64,000 bases of DNA, taken from positions 868,001 through 932,000 of the forward strand of contig OY829943.1 of the NCBI GenBank assembly GCA_963692465.1, given 5' to 3'. The DNA is from JAUZOB01 sp963692465 (GTDB lineage Bacteria > Bacteroidota > Bacteroidia > Bacteroidales > Prolixibacteraceae). The position numbers and the translations under genes are program-made. The notes beneath the pieces are model-generated. The model was not told where the DNA came from. It did not search any database and saw nothing but the letters and a program-made list of their open reading frames with translations. This document shows positions 32,896 through 41,852 of the stretch, piece after piece (within the stretch, counting starts at the first letter, position 1; each line of letters opens with the position of its first letter).

Positions 32896-34875
32896 CTATA
32901 GGTTTCCAATCATTTCAGCAAAACTTGCTATCCGATAACCATCATTGGCAATCGAACTATCCTGTCGGTAAAGCGGATCAATCGGCAAATCGGGTATTTT
33001 CTGAATATACTCTTCTTTGATTTTTTCAATCGTCTGTTTATCCGCATTCTGTTGACGCGCCTTCTCTACCGCCTCTTTGGCCTCCGATACACACAAGATT
33101 AATCTCAATCGTGCTTTTAGCTGATCAACATATTCCTGTGCTCCCACCGGCAATGCAAAATTCGGTTTCCAATCCGCTGCCAGATGAACTCCTTCCGTCT
33201 GTTTCAACACCTCCTTCAGATATTGATTATGAGCCGCCGTTCCAAACGACTTAGGCTTTGGTATCGCAGAGAAACAACCATTTTCGCAGGCCTCGTATAG
33301 AGCAACCATGGCATCCGCATTTTTCGGTCCGAATGCTCCGGTACAAAATTCTTTCTCAATTGTCTTCAGTGATAATTTCGGATTCCACAACTTACAACCT
33401 CCGATGTAAGTATTGATGATTTCCGGCCATCCATGAAAATTCAGTTCAAAGGAATAAGACCGCAGGTCTTTACCTGCCCCTTCGGGCAGACTACTTAATA
33501 TCTCATCAACTCCTTTCATGTTCAGCCAGTAACTATTGAGCATTTCATTATCGCCCACATACCAGGTCCAGACATCAACCGGTCTGCCCGATGCCAAAAC
33601 TGCTTTTGACTGATCCTGATTATAAGTCCGATGCAATGCTATTCCAATACTCGAAGACATAAATGTACTATCTAAGAATTGACCTCCGCCCGGAATCGAA
33701 CGGTTAAAGGTTTTTGCTTTGGCCATATCCGGAAAATACGGATTATAATTTGACAAATCTACCTGATGAGGGCAATAAGACCAGAAGTCACCCCAAGCCC
33801 AGGTACTAAGAGAGAACTCCACCTTCGAATTAATTTTACGGAAGGCCTCATAATAAGCCTCCGTCACCTGTTGTGGTGTTTTGTAACTATCACACCCATC
33901 TCGCAGACAACCACCCGGATCTCCAAAGTGTATATTTACATGATCAACATATCTTCCATAGCCATCTGCCAGATCTTTCATAAAAGCCAGCATCGTGCGA
34001 TGTTCTGCCGGATCATTCCAGGAATGAGTCATGCCCTCTTTGTATAGGCAGTCCCCCCACTGGAAAAGCGAGACATACATTCCCCGCGCTCTGGCTCCTT
34101 CTGCCAATACCTGAAGTCCTTTTCTTATTCCCGGCAACTGCTGGTCCGTGAGGGCTCCGTATCCTCTAACTTCCTCTATTTGTACCCCATTGAAACCGAA
34201 CTGCCAAAACAATTCCGGATAATCCCGCAACTTATTCAATGACCAGGTTTCAAGATCTACCTTCTTAAAAGGAGACCCTTCAGGAACCTGACGACGAGCC
34301 GAATTTCCAATATCTAATATTCTTCGATGAATAAATGGTTGACTAAAATATTCTCCGGACTCAAGGGTTAATATTTCGTCCTCGTTAACAACCTGGCAAA
34401 TCAAACGGGCAACCGCGGCCTGTAAACCCTGATCGGTCTTCCCTTCCAATAGAATACGGTTCCCTGCCCGAGTCTCCTCAACCTTCATGGAATAAGACTC
34501 ATCCGAACAGGAAGACGACAGAGCCGGTAACGATTTCCGAACCCCTACCTTCACCCGATTGCTAACATCAGTCAGAACCCACTGGCATCCCTTGTATCGG
34601 GTTAATTGTTTGTGATAAAGAATCGGATCCACAGCAAAATGCCGATCTGTCAAAAACTTTTGCAAATACCGCCCCATTGCATCAGCAGTTACCGTTCCAC
34701 TGCTCACAATTCGAACCGGAGTCTCTTTATTGGCTACAACCAACGATTTAGCATTAACCCGGGCGGAGAAGAATACCAAAAACAAACAAGCTATAACTTG
34801 ACACAACATTCTCCACGAAAAACATGAGCCATTACAGGAATGTATTTCCCGATGATCCCATCCCATTTCTTTCAT
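32896..34875 (-). CDS. Putative exported glycoside hydrolase with GH20/GH67-like layout, family unassigned
   Basis: 659 residues. A membrane-targeting segment (LCQVIACLFLVFFSARVNA) follows an unusually long hydrophilic N-terminus; an ATG at 34809 (residue 23) is an alternative start. Residues about 45-175 look like the small alpha/beta domain found before GH20 and GH67 barrels (VVANKETPVRIVSSG... GLQAAVARLI). A TIM-barrel-like part follows (about 185-480: RRILDIGNSARRQ, FGFNGVQIEEVRGYG, ARGMYVSLFQWGD, HVNIHFGDPGGC, FSLSTWAWGDFW), then a helical C-terminus. The catalytic family is not recognised. It is co-transcribed with GH106 and has its own promoter, so it probably acts on a rhamnose-containing part of the glycan. 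Confidence 0.6.
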   Translation of the reverse strand: MKEMGWDHREIHSCNGSCFSWRMLCQVIACLFLVFFSARVNAKSLVVANKETPVRIVSSGTVTADAMGRYLQKFLTDRHFAVDPILYHKQLTRYKGCQWVLTDVSNRVKVGVRKSLPALSSSCSDESYSMKVEETRAGNRILLEGKTDQGLQAAVARLICQVVNEDEILTLESGEYFSQPFIHRRILDIGNSARRQVPEGSPFKKVDLETWSLNKLRDYPELFWQFGFNGVQIEEVRGYGALTDQQLPGIRKGLQVLAEGARARGMYVSLFQWGDCLYKEGMTHSWNDPAEHRTMLAFMKDLADGYGRYVDHVNIHFGDPGGCLRDGCDSYKTPQQVTEAYYEAFRKINSKVEFSLSTWAWGDFWSYCPHQVDLSNYNPYFPDMAKAKTFNRSIPGGGQFLDSTFMSSSIGIALHRTYNQDQSKAVLASGRPVDVWTWYVGDNEMLNSYWLNMKGVDEILSSLPEGAGKDLRSYSFELNFHGWPEIINTYIGGCKLWNPKLSLKTIEKEFCTGAFGPKNADAMVALYEACENGCFSAIPKPKSFGTAAHNQYLKEVLKQTEGVHLAADWKPNFALPVGAQEYVDQLKARLRLILCVSEAKEAVEKARQQNADKQTIEKIKEEYIQKIPDLPIDPLYRQDSSIANDGYRIASFAEMIGNL

Positions 34876-34955
34876 GATCCAAATTTTAGATTTGTCGACT
34901 TGGTTTGATTCGATTTGGATTGATACGGATTGGGGCGACTAAGATACGAAAAGAA

Positions 34956-34984
34956 CAAAAATATTTTTAACCCGTAAGGACAAA
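34956..34984 (-). promoter_or_regulatory. Promoter of the unassigned GH-GH106 operon
   Basis: On the minus strand, TTTG (34981-34984), 17 bases, then TATTTTTG (34956-34963), a full TAnnTTTG match with a slightly short spacer. The leader to the ATG at 34875 is about 75 bases and contains a run of GATT repeats (34907-34931 on the plus strand). Confidence 0.5.
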
Positions 34985-35047
34985 ATTCTCTTTACAATAA
35001 AATTAGCTTTATGACTATAAAACTCAGACAGGCAGAGCTACTAGTCT

Positions 35048-36463
35048 TCACCAATTATCTGTTCTAAAAGAAGATGCAGGCAAACCATACCCATCAAAAA
35101 GTCCCCCGACTATATAATTTTTAAATCCATAACGCACTGCAACCGGAGACGAGACCTGATCACTGACAACCTTTAATTTTCCACTATTTTCAACTATTGC
35201 ATGGGCCGGATAAAATATTTTATCATTTCCGGCTACTTCAAAATTAGGAATTTCTTCTTCTAATGGAGATATACCCCCCGCTGCTTCAAATGAAAGATAA
35301 ATCGTATTCTCTTTTATTTCCATCGATTTATAAACAGGTCCCGCATAAGAAAATCCTTCCCGTCCATAGGTCTTCGCCAAAGCCCAATACGCTAAACGAT
35401 TTCCAACTTTTTCCTTTTGACAAGGATGAATACCGTTTTTCAATCCGGCATCCAACGTCACAGCCATTCCTGAATTCGGAATCAGGCTCATACATTTCAA
35501 CTGCGCTTCCCGTAGTTTCGCACTAACAAGACCGTTAGGATTTTCATAAGAAAAAGGAGCTATCTGTACATAATAGAAAGGAAAATTTCCAAGTTTCCAA
35601 TCATTTCGTAATTCACTGACAAAAGCAGGCATCAACCTCTCATACAGTTCCGGATTCGATAAATTAGACTCCCCCTGATACCAAATTGCTCCCTTTATAG
35701 TGAAATTAAGAAGTGGATAAACCATCGCATTATATAACATACATCCTCTTTGATTTGGAGACTCCACCTGAGCGCTGTCATCCAAATGCGATAAATTCAC
35801 CTCTTTAAACGATCCTAAAACATCCCGTCCTATCCATGCTTCGATTTTAGATCCGCCCCAGTCGGATATAACCAACCCAACCGGAACATTTAATACTTCC
35901 TGCAAATATCGGCCAAAGAAATAAGCCGTCGCGCTGGTATTCGCAACTGCCATTGAATTGTTTTCTTCCCAGGATCCCTGACAATCGGACAATAATGTCT
36001 TACTCGAATTTCGTTTAACGGTAAACATACGGATAGGAATTTCAGGCTTTGCTTTTGCAATCACATCATTACTCCCATCAACCGGTTGTTTATCAAAACC
36101 CTTAACGGGCATCTCCATATTCGATTGCCCGGAACAAAACCACACTTCGCCTATCAGTATATTTTTCAGAATTAACTTCTCTCCGTCACTAATGGTAATT
36201 AAATACGGACCTCCGGCAACAGGCGTTTGAATATTTGCCAACCATTTTCCGGCACTGTCTGATCTCACATTATAGGTTTTATGATTCCATGAAGTACAAA
36301 TAGCCACTTTTGCTGAAGGTAAAGCCTCACCCCATAATTTCACATTTGTTTGTTGCTGTAAAACCATATTATTGCCCAAAACAGAAGGCAACTTTACTTT
36401 TGCAGATAATGATAAAGTCGTTACGAATAGGAGTGCAATAATTAAAAAAAAATATCGTTTCAT
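35048..36463 (-). CDS. SGNH-type carbohydrate acetylesterase (sialate O-acetylesterase-like)
   Basis: 471 residues, Sec signal MKRYFFLIIALLFVTTLSLSA. The nucleophile block FCSGQSNMEMP places Ser114, and the late block GIHPCQKEKVGNRLA places His346; a WYQGESN block and a DWGGSKIEAW segment are also typical. An N-terminal beta domain (about 22-100) precedes the hydrolase fold. Family members remove O-acetyl groups from sialic acid, xylan and other glycans. In this PUL it most likely de-acetylates the substrate so the glycosidases can act. It stands between two gaps of 172 and 380 bases and appears to be transcribed alone. Confidence 0.85.
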   Translation of the reverse strand: MKRYFFLIIALLFVTTLSLSAKVKLPSVLGNNMVLQQQTNVKLWGEALPSAKVAICTSWNHKTYNVRSDSAGKWLANIQTPVAGGPYLITISDGEKLILKNILIGEVWFCSGQSNMEMPVKGFDKQPVDGSNDVIAKAKPEIPIRMFTVKRNSSKTLLSDCQGSWEENNSMAVANTSATAYFFGRYLQEVLNVPVGLVISDWGGSKIEAWIGRDVLGSFKEVNLSHLDDSAQVESPNQRGCMLYNAMVYPLLNFTIKGAIWYQGESNLSNPELYERLMPAFVSELRNDWKLGNFPFYYVQIAPFSYENPNGLVSAKLREAQLKCMSLIPNSGMAVTLDAGLKNGIHPCQKEKVGNRLAYWALAKTYGREGFSYAGPVYKSMEIKENTIYLSFEAAGGISPLEEEIPNFEVAGNDKIFYPAHAIVENSGKLKVVSDQVSSPVAVRYGFKNYIVGGLFDGYGLPASSFRTDNW

Positions 36464-36843
36464 AAGTTCTGTATTAATGCGTTGACGTTAATGTTTCCAA
36501 TAGGCGTATCATTCTTTTCATTTTGAATTTTCCTATTACAAAAATCAATTTCTTTAAAAACCAGAAAATTAAACAAAACAATTCAATGATCATAAATCCG
36601 GTACCTATTTATGATATAATTTCAGCCTTGTTTCCATTGATCTATTGCCATTCAAATTTCGAGCATTTTAATCTGCGTTAATAAGAAGAGATCGATGATG
36701 ACTCTCTATGATTTGCGACTTATAACGGAGCAACTGAAATCACAAAAAAGCCGGAATCGAAAAAATACGACCCCGGCTATATCTATTATTAAAGCGGCCA
36801 AAATGGAATACTCTATTTACAGAGTAACATAAATACTTCGATA
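36464..36843. other. 380-base intergenic region inside the PUL
   Basis: It holds the terminator of the SusCD-GH27 transcript (36744-36778) and, towards its left side, presumably the promoter of the acetylesterase gene. The best box there, GATTTTTG on the minus strand (36539-36546), differs from TAnnTTTG at the first base. No gene-like frame is present. Confidence 0.5.
36744..36778 (-). terminator. Terminator of the SusC-SusD-SGBP-GH27 transcript
   Basis: On the minus strand AGCCGGGGTCG pairs with CGATTCCGGCT (9 of 11 Watson-Crick, the rest G-U), with an 8-base loop, followed by six T residues. It lies 66 bases past the GH27 stop. Confidence 0.75.
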
Positions 36844-38811
36844 CTATTTTTTTGTACTAAACTTTAAAAAAGATACTCCGTGATAAGGAACCTGTACTTC
36901 AACAAATCGATTCGTTACTTCGAGGTCTTTTTGTCTCCAGAGATCACGAACCAGATATTTTCCTTTCAGATTCAAATCACTGAGCGATACTTTAACGGTC
37001 TTCTGTTTTCTGGAATCATCGCTCCAATTAATCAGAGACGCCGGATTATTATTATCTATCCCGTTAAAGAAAACACCGACTGCATAAGAATGATCTTCCA
37101 GCGGTCTCATCCATATTTCAATTCCATTGGATTTCTTTACCCGGCTGGCTTTGATTCCTAACGGGTCCTGATCAACATCAAGTACTTCATCATTGCAAAG
37201 CAAGTTCAGAGTAAAAGCATCCAGCTGGCTCATGTCACAACCAATCAGTAGCGGAGAGGCCAATAATGACCACATGGAAATATGCGTGTATTGTTCATTG
37301 GGAGTTAAATGGGTATTGTGCAGACTGGGGCCCCAGCCGACTTTGCCGACAACCAGCATATCCGGATCGTTCCAGTGCCCGGGTCCGGTGCATTCTGGAT
37401 CCTGTGTCTGCGAAAAGCCGATTCCGCTCATACTGTTCCATGAATCATTAATATCTCCGGTAGTTCTCCATGCGTTACCTCCGATTTTTGTACCCCATTT
37501 CCAAACGTCGCCCATTCCGTACTGACAAAGGCTGAAAACAATATCGCGATTACATTGATTAAGTGCCTCACGCATCACGATATATGGCTTTTGTAGCTCC
37601 TCAAGCGAATGGTCTTTGGCAATTGACTCATAAGAGCACCAGTCATATTTGAGGTAATCAATACCCAAATCAGCCCATGTTTTGGCATCTTGTATCTCGT
37701 TTTGATAACTGGCCAGAAAACCTCCGCAGGTTCTTGTGCCGGGAGAGGAATAGATGCCCATTTTTAAGCCTTTGGAATGAATGTAATTAGTCAGCGCCTT
37801 CATATCCGGGAATTTACTGTTCGGAAGCAGGATGCTGTCAGCAGTCCGGCTTGGGGCTTCCCATCCGTCGTCGATGTTGATGTAAGTCCATCCGTGTTCA
37901 ATGAGCCCTTTTTGAATCATTACATCAGCAGAAGACTTAACCCGGTCCTGATTCACGCTCAGTCCCCAGCAGTTCCAGCTATTCCATCCCATCGGAGGGG
38001 TAAGGGCCAACACATCGCCCGAAACAATTTTCAGGATACGGGACGCTTTTCCCACTTTATTCCGAGCGGTTATTTTAACCGAATATTCTCCCTTTGCAGG
38101 GGTAATACCGGTAATAACTCCGGTACTGGTATCAATGGAAAGCCCCTCGGGTAAACCGGAAGCAGTAATAGTCATTGGACGAACCCCTGTAACAGCCACT
38201 TTAAAGAGAAAATCATTTCCCGGGTGAGCCCCAAATATCCGGGCCCCGTTGATTCGGGGCGCCGGAGATGTTTTAGGGGTAAGAATATAAGATGTTTCTG
38301 TTGGGTTGCGAGTATCAACGGCTTCGGGAACTGTAACCGAATACATAATCCGGGCTTCAAGCCAGTCGGCATGGTCATTATCAATTAATTCTCCGCTCAA
38401 AACAGCCATCCCTAGTTTTTGTTTGCCTTTTAATGAAACCTGACAGGTTTTGGGGTCTTCGCCTTTCTTCATAACCCCGCTACGCCACAGCACTTTCTGA
38501 TCGGCCATAACTACAAACTCAATGCTTGCATTGTTGGTTGCTTCATCATCAACGCCTACCTGAGTTTTGAAGGTCGTTGCCTGTCCTTTGAGATTTATCA
38601 GAAAAGTACTGACGGCATGGGTCCCGATTCCCCGGCTGAAAGTGATATTATTGACCTTGAGTGGATTTCCTCCTATTGATTTGTTTTGTTGAGGTGTTCC
38701 CCATTCGCAGGTCATGAATTTCAAATTCATCTCATCAAGCCATTTGACTTTTTGAGACCATCCGGGAAGGACAATGACCATCAGTGAAAATAAGAATAGA
38801 ATTTTTTTCAT
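36844..38811 (-). CDS. GH27 alpha-galactosidase with N-terminal NPCBM domain
   Basis: 655 residues, Sec signal MKKILFLFSLMVIVLPGWSQ. Residues about 22-155 form an NPCBM carbohydrate-binding domain (RGIGTHAVSTFLINL, QVGVDDEA). A putative Ig-like (He_PIG) module is at about 180-260. The GH27 barrel starts at TPPMGWNSWNCWG. The nucleophile is Asp390 in YLKYDWC and the acid/base is Asp453 in RTTGDIND. A beta-sandwich closes the protein. It removes alpha-linked galactose (some relatives take beta-L-arabinopyranose). It is the last gene of the SusC-SusD-SGBP transcript, 37 bases after the previous stop. Confidence 0.92.
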   Translation of the reverse strand: MKKILFLFSLMVIVLPGWSQKVKWLDEMNLKFMTCEWGTPQQNKSIGGNPLKVNNITFSRGIGTHAVSTFLINLKGQATTFKTQVGVDDEATNNASIEFVVMADQKVLWRSGVMKKGEDPKTCQVSLKGKQKLGMAVLSGELIDNDHADWLEARIMYSVTVPEAVDTRNPTETSYILTPKTSPAPRINGARIFGAHPGNDFLFKVAVTGVRPMTITASGLPEGLSIDTSTGVITGITPAKGEYSVKITARNKVGKASRILKIVSGDVLALTPPMGWNSWNCWGLSVNQDRVKSSADVMIQKGLIEHGWTYINIDDGWEAPSRTADSILLPNSKFPDMKALTNYIHSKGLKMGIYSSPGTRTCGGFLASYQNEIQDAKTWADLGIDYLKYDWCSYESIAKDHSLEELQKPYIVMREALNQCNRDIVFSLCQYGMGDVWKWGTKIGGNAWRTTGDINDSWNSMSGIGFSQTQDPECTGPGHWNDPDMLVVGKVGWGPSLHNTHLTPNEQYTHISMWSLLASPLLIGCDMSQLDAFTLNLLCNDEVLDVDQDPLGIKASRVKKSNGIEIWMRPLEDHSYAVGVFFNGIDNNNPASLINWSDDSRKQKTVKVSLSDLNLKGKYLVRDLWRQKDLEVTNRFVEVQVPYHGVSFLKFSTKK

Positions 38812-38848
38812 GTTCAGTTATACAATATCTAATTTTTATTGGTTAAAT

Positions 38849-39925
38849 CTACTGTTGTCCGTAAACGTCCAATTCAGCAAAGAAGGTAAAAAAGTTAGAT
38901 CCCTCTACTGCAACAACCCGGATATACTGTACTTTAGGATTTGATGAAATTCTAAAACTCTGTCCTGCATTGATCTGCTGAAAAGGAAATGTTCCAAAAT
39001 CAGTCCAATTAACTCCATCTGTACTACCCAGAAACTGTACTTTCGTTGCACCTCGGATATCATTTTGCCGAGTGGCTAAAACAATCCGACTAACTGTTAC
39101 CGGTTGTCCCATATTAACAGTTATATGATGCGGATAACCCGGCTGTGTGTTGGACCATGCCGTAGACCAATAAGTATTGAGGTCATCATCAATTAAAAAT
39201 GACGGATCGCCACCATTTGGGTGATCTACCGGTTCCTGAGAATCAAAATCCAAAATACTCCATCCTGCCTTACTAATTTTTGTTTCTTTGAGCGGGACCA
39301 AAGAAATTGTTTGGGGAGCGGAAGTATTTGACTTATTATCCGAAGTTGTCAGAATAAAATCACGTTTCGTATTATCAAGTCCGGAAATAAAAACAGTATT
39401 TGCTCCTGCAACAGAAGAAAAAAAGCTATTGGCCAAAGCCCCGCTATTATCTTTATAACTGACATTTATATTGAAAGGCTTTCCCGTGTTATTTGTCCAC
39501 CCGATTCTTGCGCCTCCAAAATCAGGAGTAATTTTAATAGAATCAAGCATAAGAATATAAACAGGCACTTTGGGAGCAGCACTCACTGCTACCGGCGTTG
39601 AAGCATTTCCGATTCGATCATAAGCGGTCATTTTGAATGAATAGGTTTTATTATTAGCAAATCCATCAATAGTGGTAGAGTCAGCGTAACTGCTTGACTT
39701 CACGCTTCGTTGCTTCCCCTTCGAATCAATAAACGCAATATCAACATAATAAAGGTCCTTGTCCGTTGGGTTTTTCCATTGAAAAATCAATGCTCCGTAG
39801 TCTGGAGTCACCGTCACTCCGGTAACCGGTTTAGGAGGGATTGCATCCTCATTATCCTTACTGCAAGAAAAACTGACCGAAATCATTGTTAATCCCAAAA
39901 TAAAGAGTAAAATATTTTTTTTCAT
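38849..39925 (-). CDS. Surface glycan-binding lipoprotein with Fn3-like domains and C-terminal discoidin domain
   Basis: 358 residues from the ATG at 39925; the frame extends to a TTG at 39934. The lipobox is SVSFSC (Cys21 of this start), and the following acidic SKDNEDAI is the usual Bacteroidota lipoprotein surface-export signal. Two Fn3-like repeats (about 32-115, DUF4959 type, and 120-215, DUF5126 type) precede an F5/8-type discoidin domain (about 225-358, DUF5000 type: STAWSNTQPGYPHHITVNMG, FAELDVYGQ). This is the common SusE-position binding protein. It should capture the glycan on the cell surface beside SusC/SusD. Confidence 0.85.
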   Translation of the reverse strand: MKKNILLFILGLTMISVSFSCSKDNEDAIPPKPVTGVTVTPDYGALIFQWKNPTDKDLYYVDIAFIDSKGKQRSVKSSSYADSTTIDGFANNKTYSFKMTAYDRIGNASTPVAVSAAPKVPVYILMLDSIKITPDFGGARIGWTNNTGKPFNINVSYKDNSGALANSFFSSVAGANTVFISGLDNTKRDFILTTSDNKSNTSAPQTISLVPLKETKISKAGWSILDFDSQEPVDHPNGGDPSFLIDDDLNTYWSTAWSNTQPGYPHHITVNMGQPVTVSRIVLATRQNDIRGATKVQFLGSTDGVNWTDFGTFPFQQINAGQSFRISSNPKVQYIRVVAVEGSNFFTFFAELDVYGQQ

Positions 39926-39944
39926 AATAATCAATTTTTAATAA

Positions 39945-41840
39945 TTACCATCCTGGATTCTGTGTTAAAGCTGGATCTCTGTTCAGCTCCCACTGGGGAA
40001 TCGGCATGAAATACATCTTATTATTCCAATAACGAGTTTCAAATACCGTTTCCTGCCAGAAACCACTATCTGAGTTTTTCATTATATTGAAACCATGTTT
40101 TGCTCCACCTTCCCGCTCTGCATCCAGCCAACGCCGATTATCAAAATAACGATGTCCTTCCATCGCCAGTTCAACTCTTCTTTCCCGATGAATCAATTCC
40201 CGAAGCTTTGCCGTTGTCAATGAGATACCTGCAGCAGCATAAGCATCTTTCACATGAGGAAGGCCAACTCTATCCCGTATTTTATTCCATGGATCAAATA
40301 CATTCGGATCATTTAACGGATCAATGCCAGAAGCAACGTCATATTCGAACGCAGACTCGGTCAAATTAAGGAGTAGTTCAGTATAACGGAAAATCGACAC
40401 AGCAAAGTCACCATGATTCGTTTTAGTAATCGTTGGGGCAATCCATTTTATAGATAAAAAACCCGTATCGCAGTAATCTCTTCCTGTCTTTTTATTAAAT
40501 CCATCCTGACTATCAGCATAAGGTCTGAAATATTCCAGATCATTATTTGTGTCTCCGGCCCATTTATGCGAGAAAGATTCTTGTGTACCAGTCACCATTG
40601 CATAAGAATACTGCTCAGGAAAAAGAATATTGGTATAAAAACGGGGATCTCTTTTCCTGAACTTATTATATAAACGGATGTTAAACCCATCCTGGCTATA
40701 ATTGTAAAAGCCGGTCGCGTTTTGATAGTCCGAATCATCCTCGGGCAAAAGTCCGTCCGCCATAAAATATTCATTCACATCCTCCATCGTTGGACAAATA
40801 CCGGAATAACCCGACCAACTTATCGGCAAAGCCAGTTGAATACCAACGCTTGAATCAAAGTTTTGCTTATAAAAAATTGTTTCAATACTGGGTTCTCCTC
40901 CCCGAGGATAAGAAAACAGACGCTTGTATGCACTCATCCCCGGAGTATAATTTTTGCCATCGCCCATATAAATATCATACCCTCCGGAATTTGCCAATTT
41001 AATCGCATCCTGAGCATAAGTCATTGCATTTTTCCACTTTTCTATCGCAAAAGTCTTATCAAGCAAATCCTTCCCTTTATTGTCTTTAATCATCAGAATT
41101 CCTGCATAAGATTTTCCTGTCACCGGATTTGCCATTCCATTATAAAGCGGACTGGCAGCATAAAGAGACAATCTGGAACGAAGGAACAACGCGGCAGAAG
41201 CATTTGCACGACCGCAACGATCTGGGATTGTATAGGTCACATCAAGTAATGTAGAAGCTTTTACCAACAAACTATCGACATGATGGACAAACACATCTAC
41301 ACTGGGACGTGCGATTCCTTTTGCCATTGACTGCGACAAATCGTTCCCAGGCAAATAAACTTTATCAATGATTGGAACCGGGCCATATTCTTGAAATAGA
41401 AGAAAATAGTAATAAGCCTCAAGAAAATAAGCTTCTCCTGTCCACCAAGTTCTTTCCTGCTCCGTCAATTTTTCATCTTTGCATTCCCCGATACGATTCG
41501 TAAAATAAACGCTGGTTCGTATCGCATTGAAATAATTACTCCATTGATTATAGATGGGAGAACTTGCACTAAAAGTTCCCAGATCTTTCGTGCTCGGATC
41601 ATAATTCGACCAATTATAATCAACTTCATCAGCCGCATTTCCCGGATAGTTAGTGTAAAAATCAATCGGACTATTATAAGCTGCATATATTTGAGTTAAT
41701 ACCTTAACGACATCATCTTTTGAGGTAAAAAGATTTGCTTCATTAAGTTTCTCCTCAGGAACCTGATTCAAATAATCAGAACAAGCCGTTGCCAAAAGCA
41801 GCAGTCCCAAAACACCAATATATATGATTTTATTTTTCAT
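39945..41840 (-). CDS. SusD/RagB family surface glycan-binding lipoprotein
   Basis: 631 residues. The lipobox LLATAC (Cys20) is followed by SDYLNQVPEEKLNE, the classic SusD opening. The TPR-containing middle (about 90-330) has YFTNRI, LRARLY-like AEAYFLEAYYYF and a conserved FLRSRLSLYAASPLY segment. The C-terminal RagB/SusD domain ends RRVELAMEGHRYFDNRRW and MYFMPIPQWELNRDPALTQNPGW. It forms the lid over the SusC transporter and binds the oligosaccharide. It lies 12 bases after the SusC stop. Confidence 0.96.
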   Translation of the reverse strand: MKNKIIYIGVLGLLLLATACSDYLNQVPEEKLNEANLFTSKDDVVKVLTQIYAAYNSPIDFYTNYPGNAADEVDYNWSNYDPSTKDLGTFSASSPIYNQWSNYFNAIRTSVYFTNRIGECKDEKLTEQERTWWTGEAYFLEAYYYFLLFQEYGPVPIIDKVYLPGNDLSQSMAKGIARPSVDVFVHHVDSLLVKASTLLDVTYTIPDRCGRANASAALFLRSRLSLYAASPLYNGMANPVTGKSYAGILMIKDNKGKDLLDKTFAIEKWKNAMTYAQDAIKLANSGGYDIYMGDGKNYTPGMSAYKRLFSYPRGGEPSIETIFYKQNFDSSVGIQLALPISWSGYSGICPTMEDVNEYFMADGLLPEDDSDYQNATGFYNYSQDGFNIRLYNKFRKRDPRFYTNILFPEQYSYAMVTGTQESFSHKWAGDTNNDLEYFRPYADSQDGFNKKTGRDYCDTGFLSIKWIAPTITKTNHGDFAVSIFRYTELLLNLTESAFEYDVASGIDPLNDPNVFDPWNKIRDRVGLPHVKDAYAAAGISLTTAKLRELIHRERRVELAMEGHRYFDNRRWLDAEREGGAKHGFNIMKNSDSGFWQETVFETRYWNNKMYFMPIPQWELNRDPALTQNPGW

Positions 41841-41852
41841 AGTAATAATCTT

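Noticed and set aside
37193..38154. Plus-strand frames of 110 and 125 codons
   Set aside because: Antisense to the GH27 barrel, which has intact catalytic motifs; the frames are not gene-like.
40863..41249. 128-codon plus-strand frame
   Set aside because: Antisense of SusD; no signal or family match.
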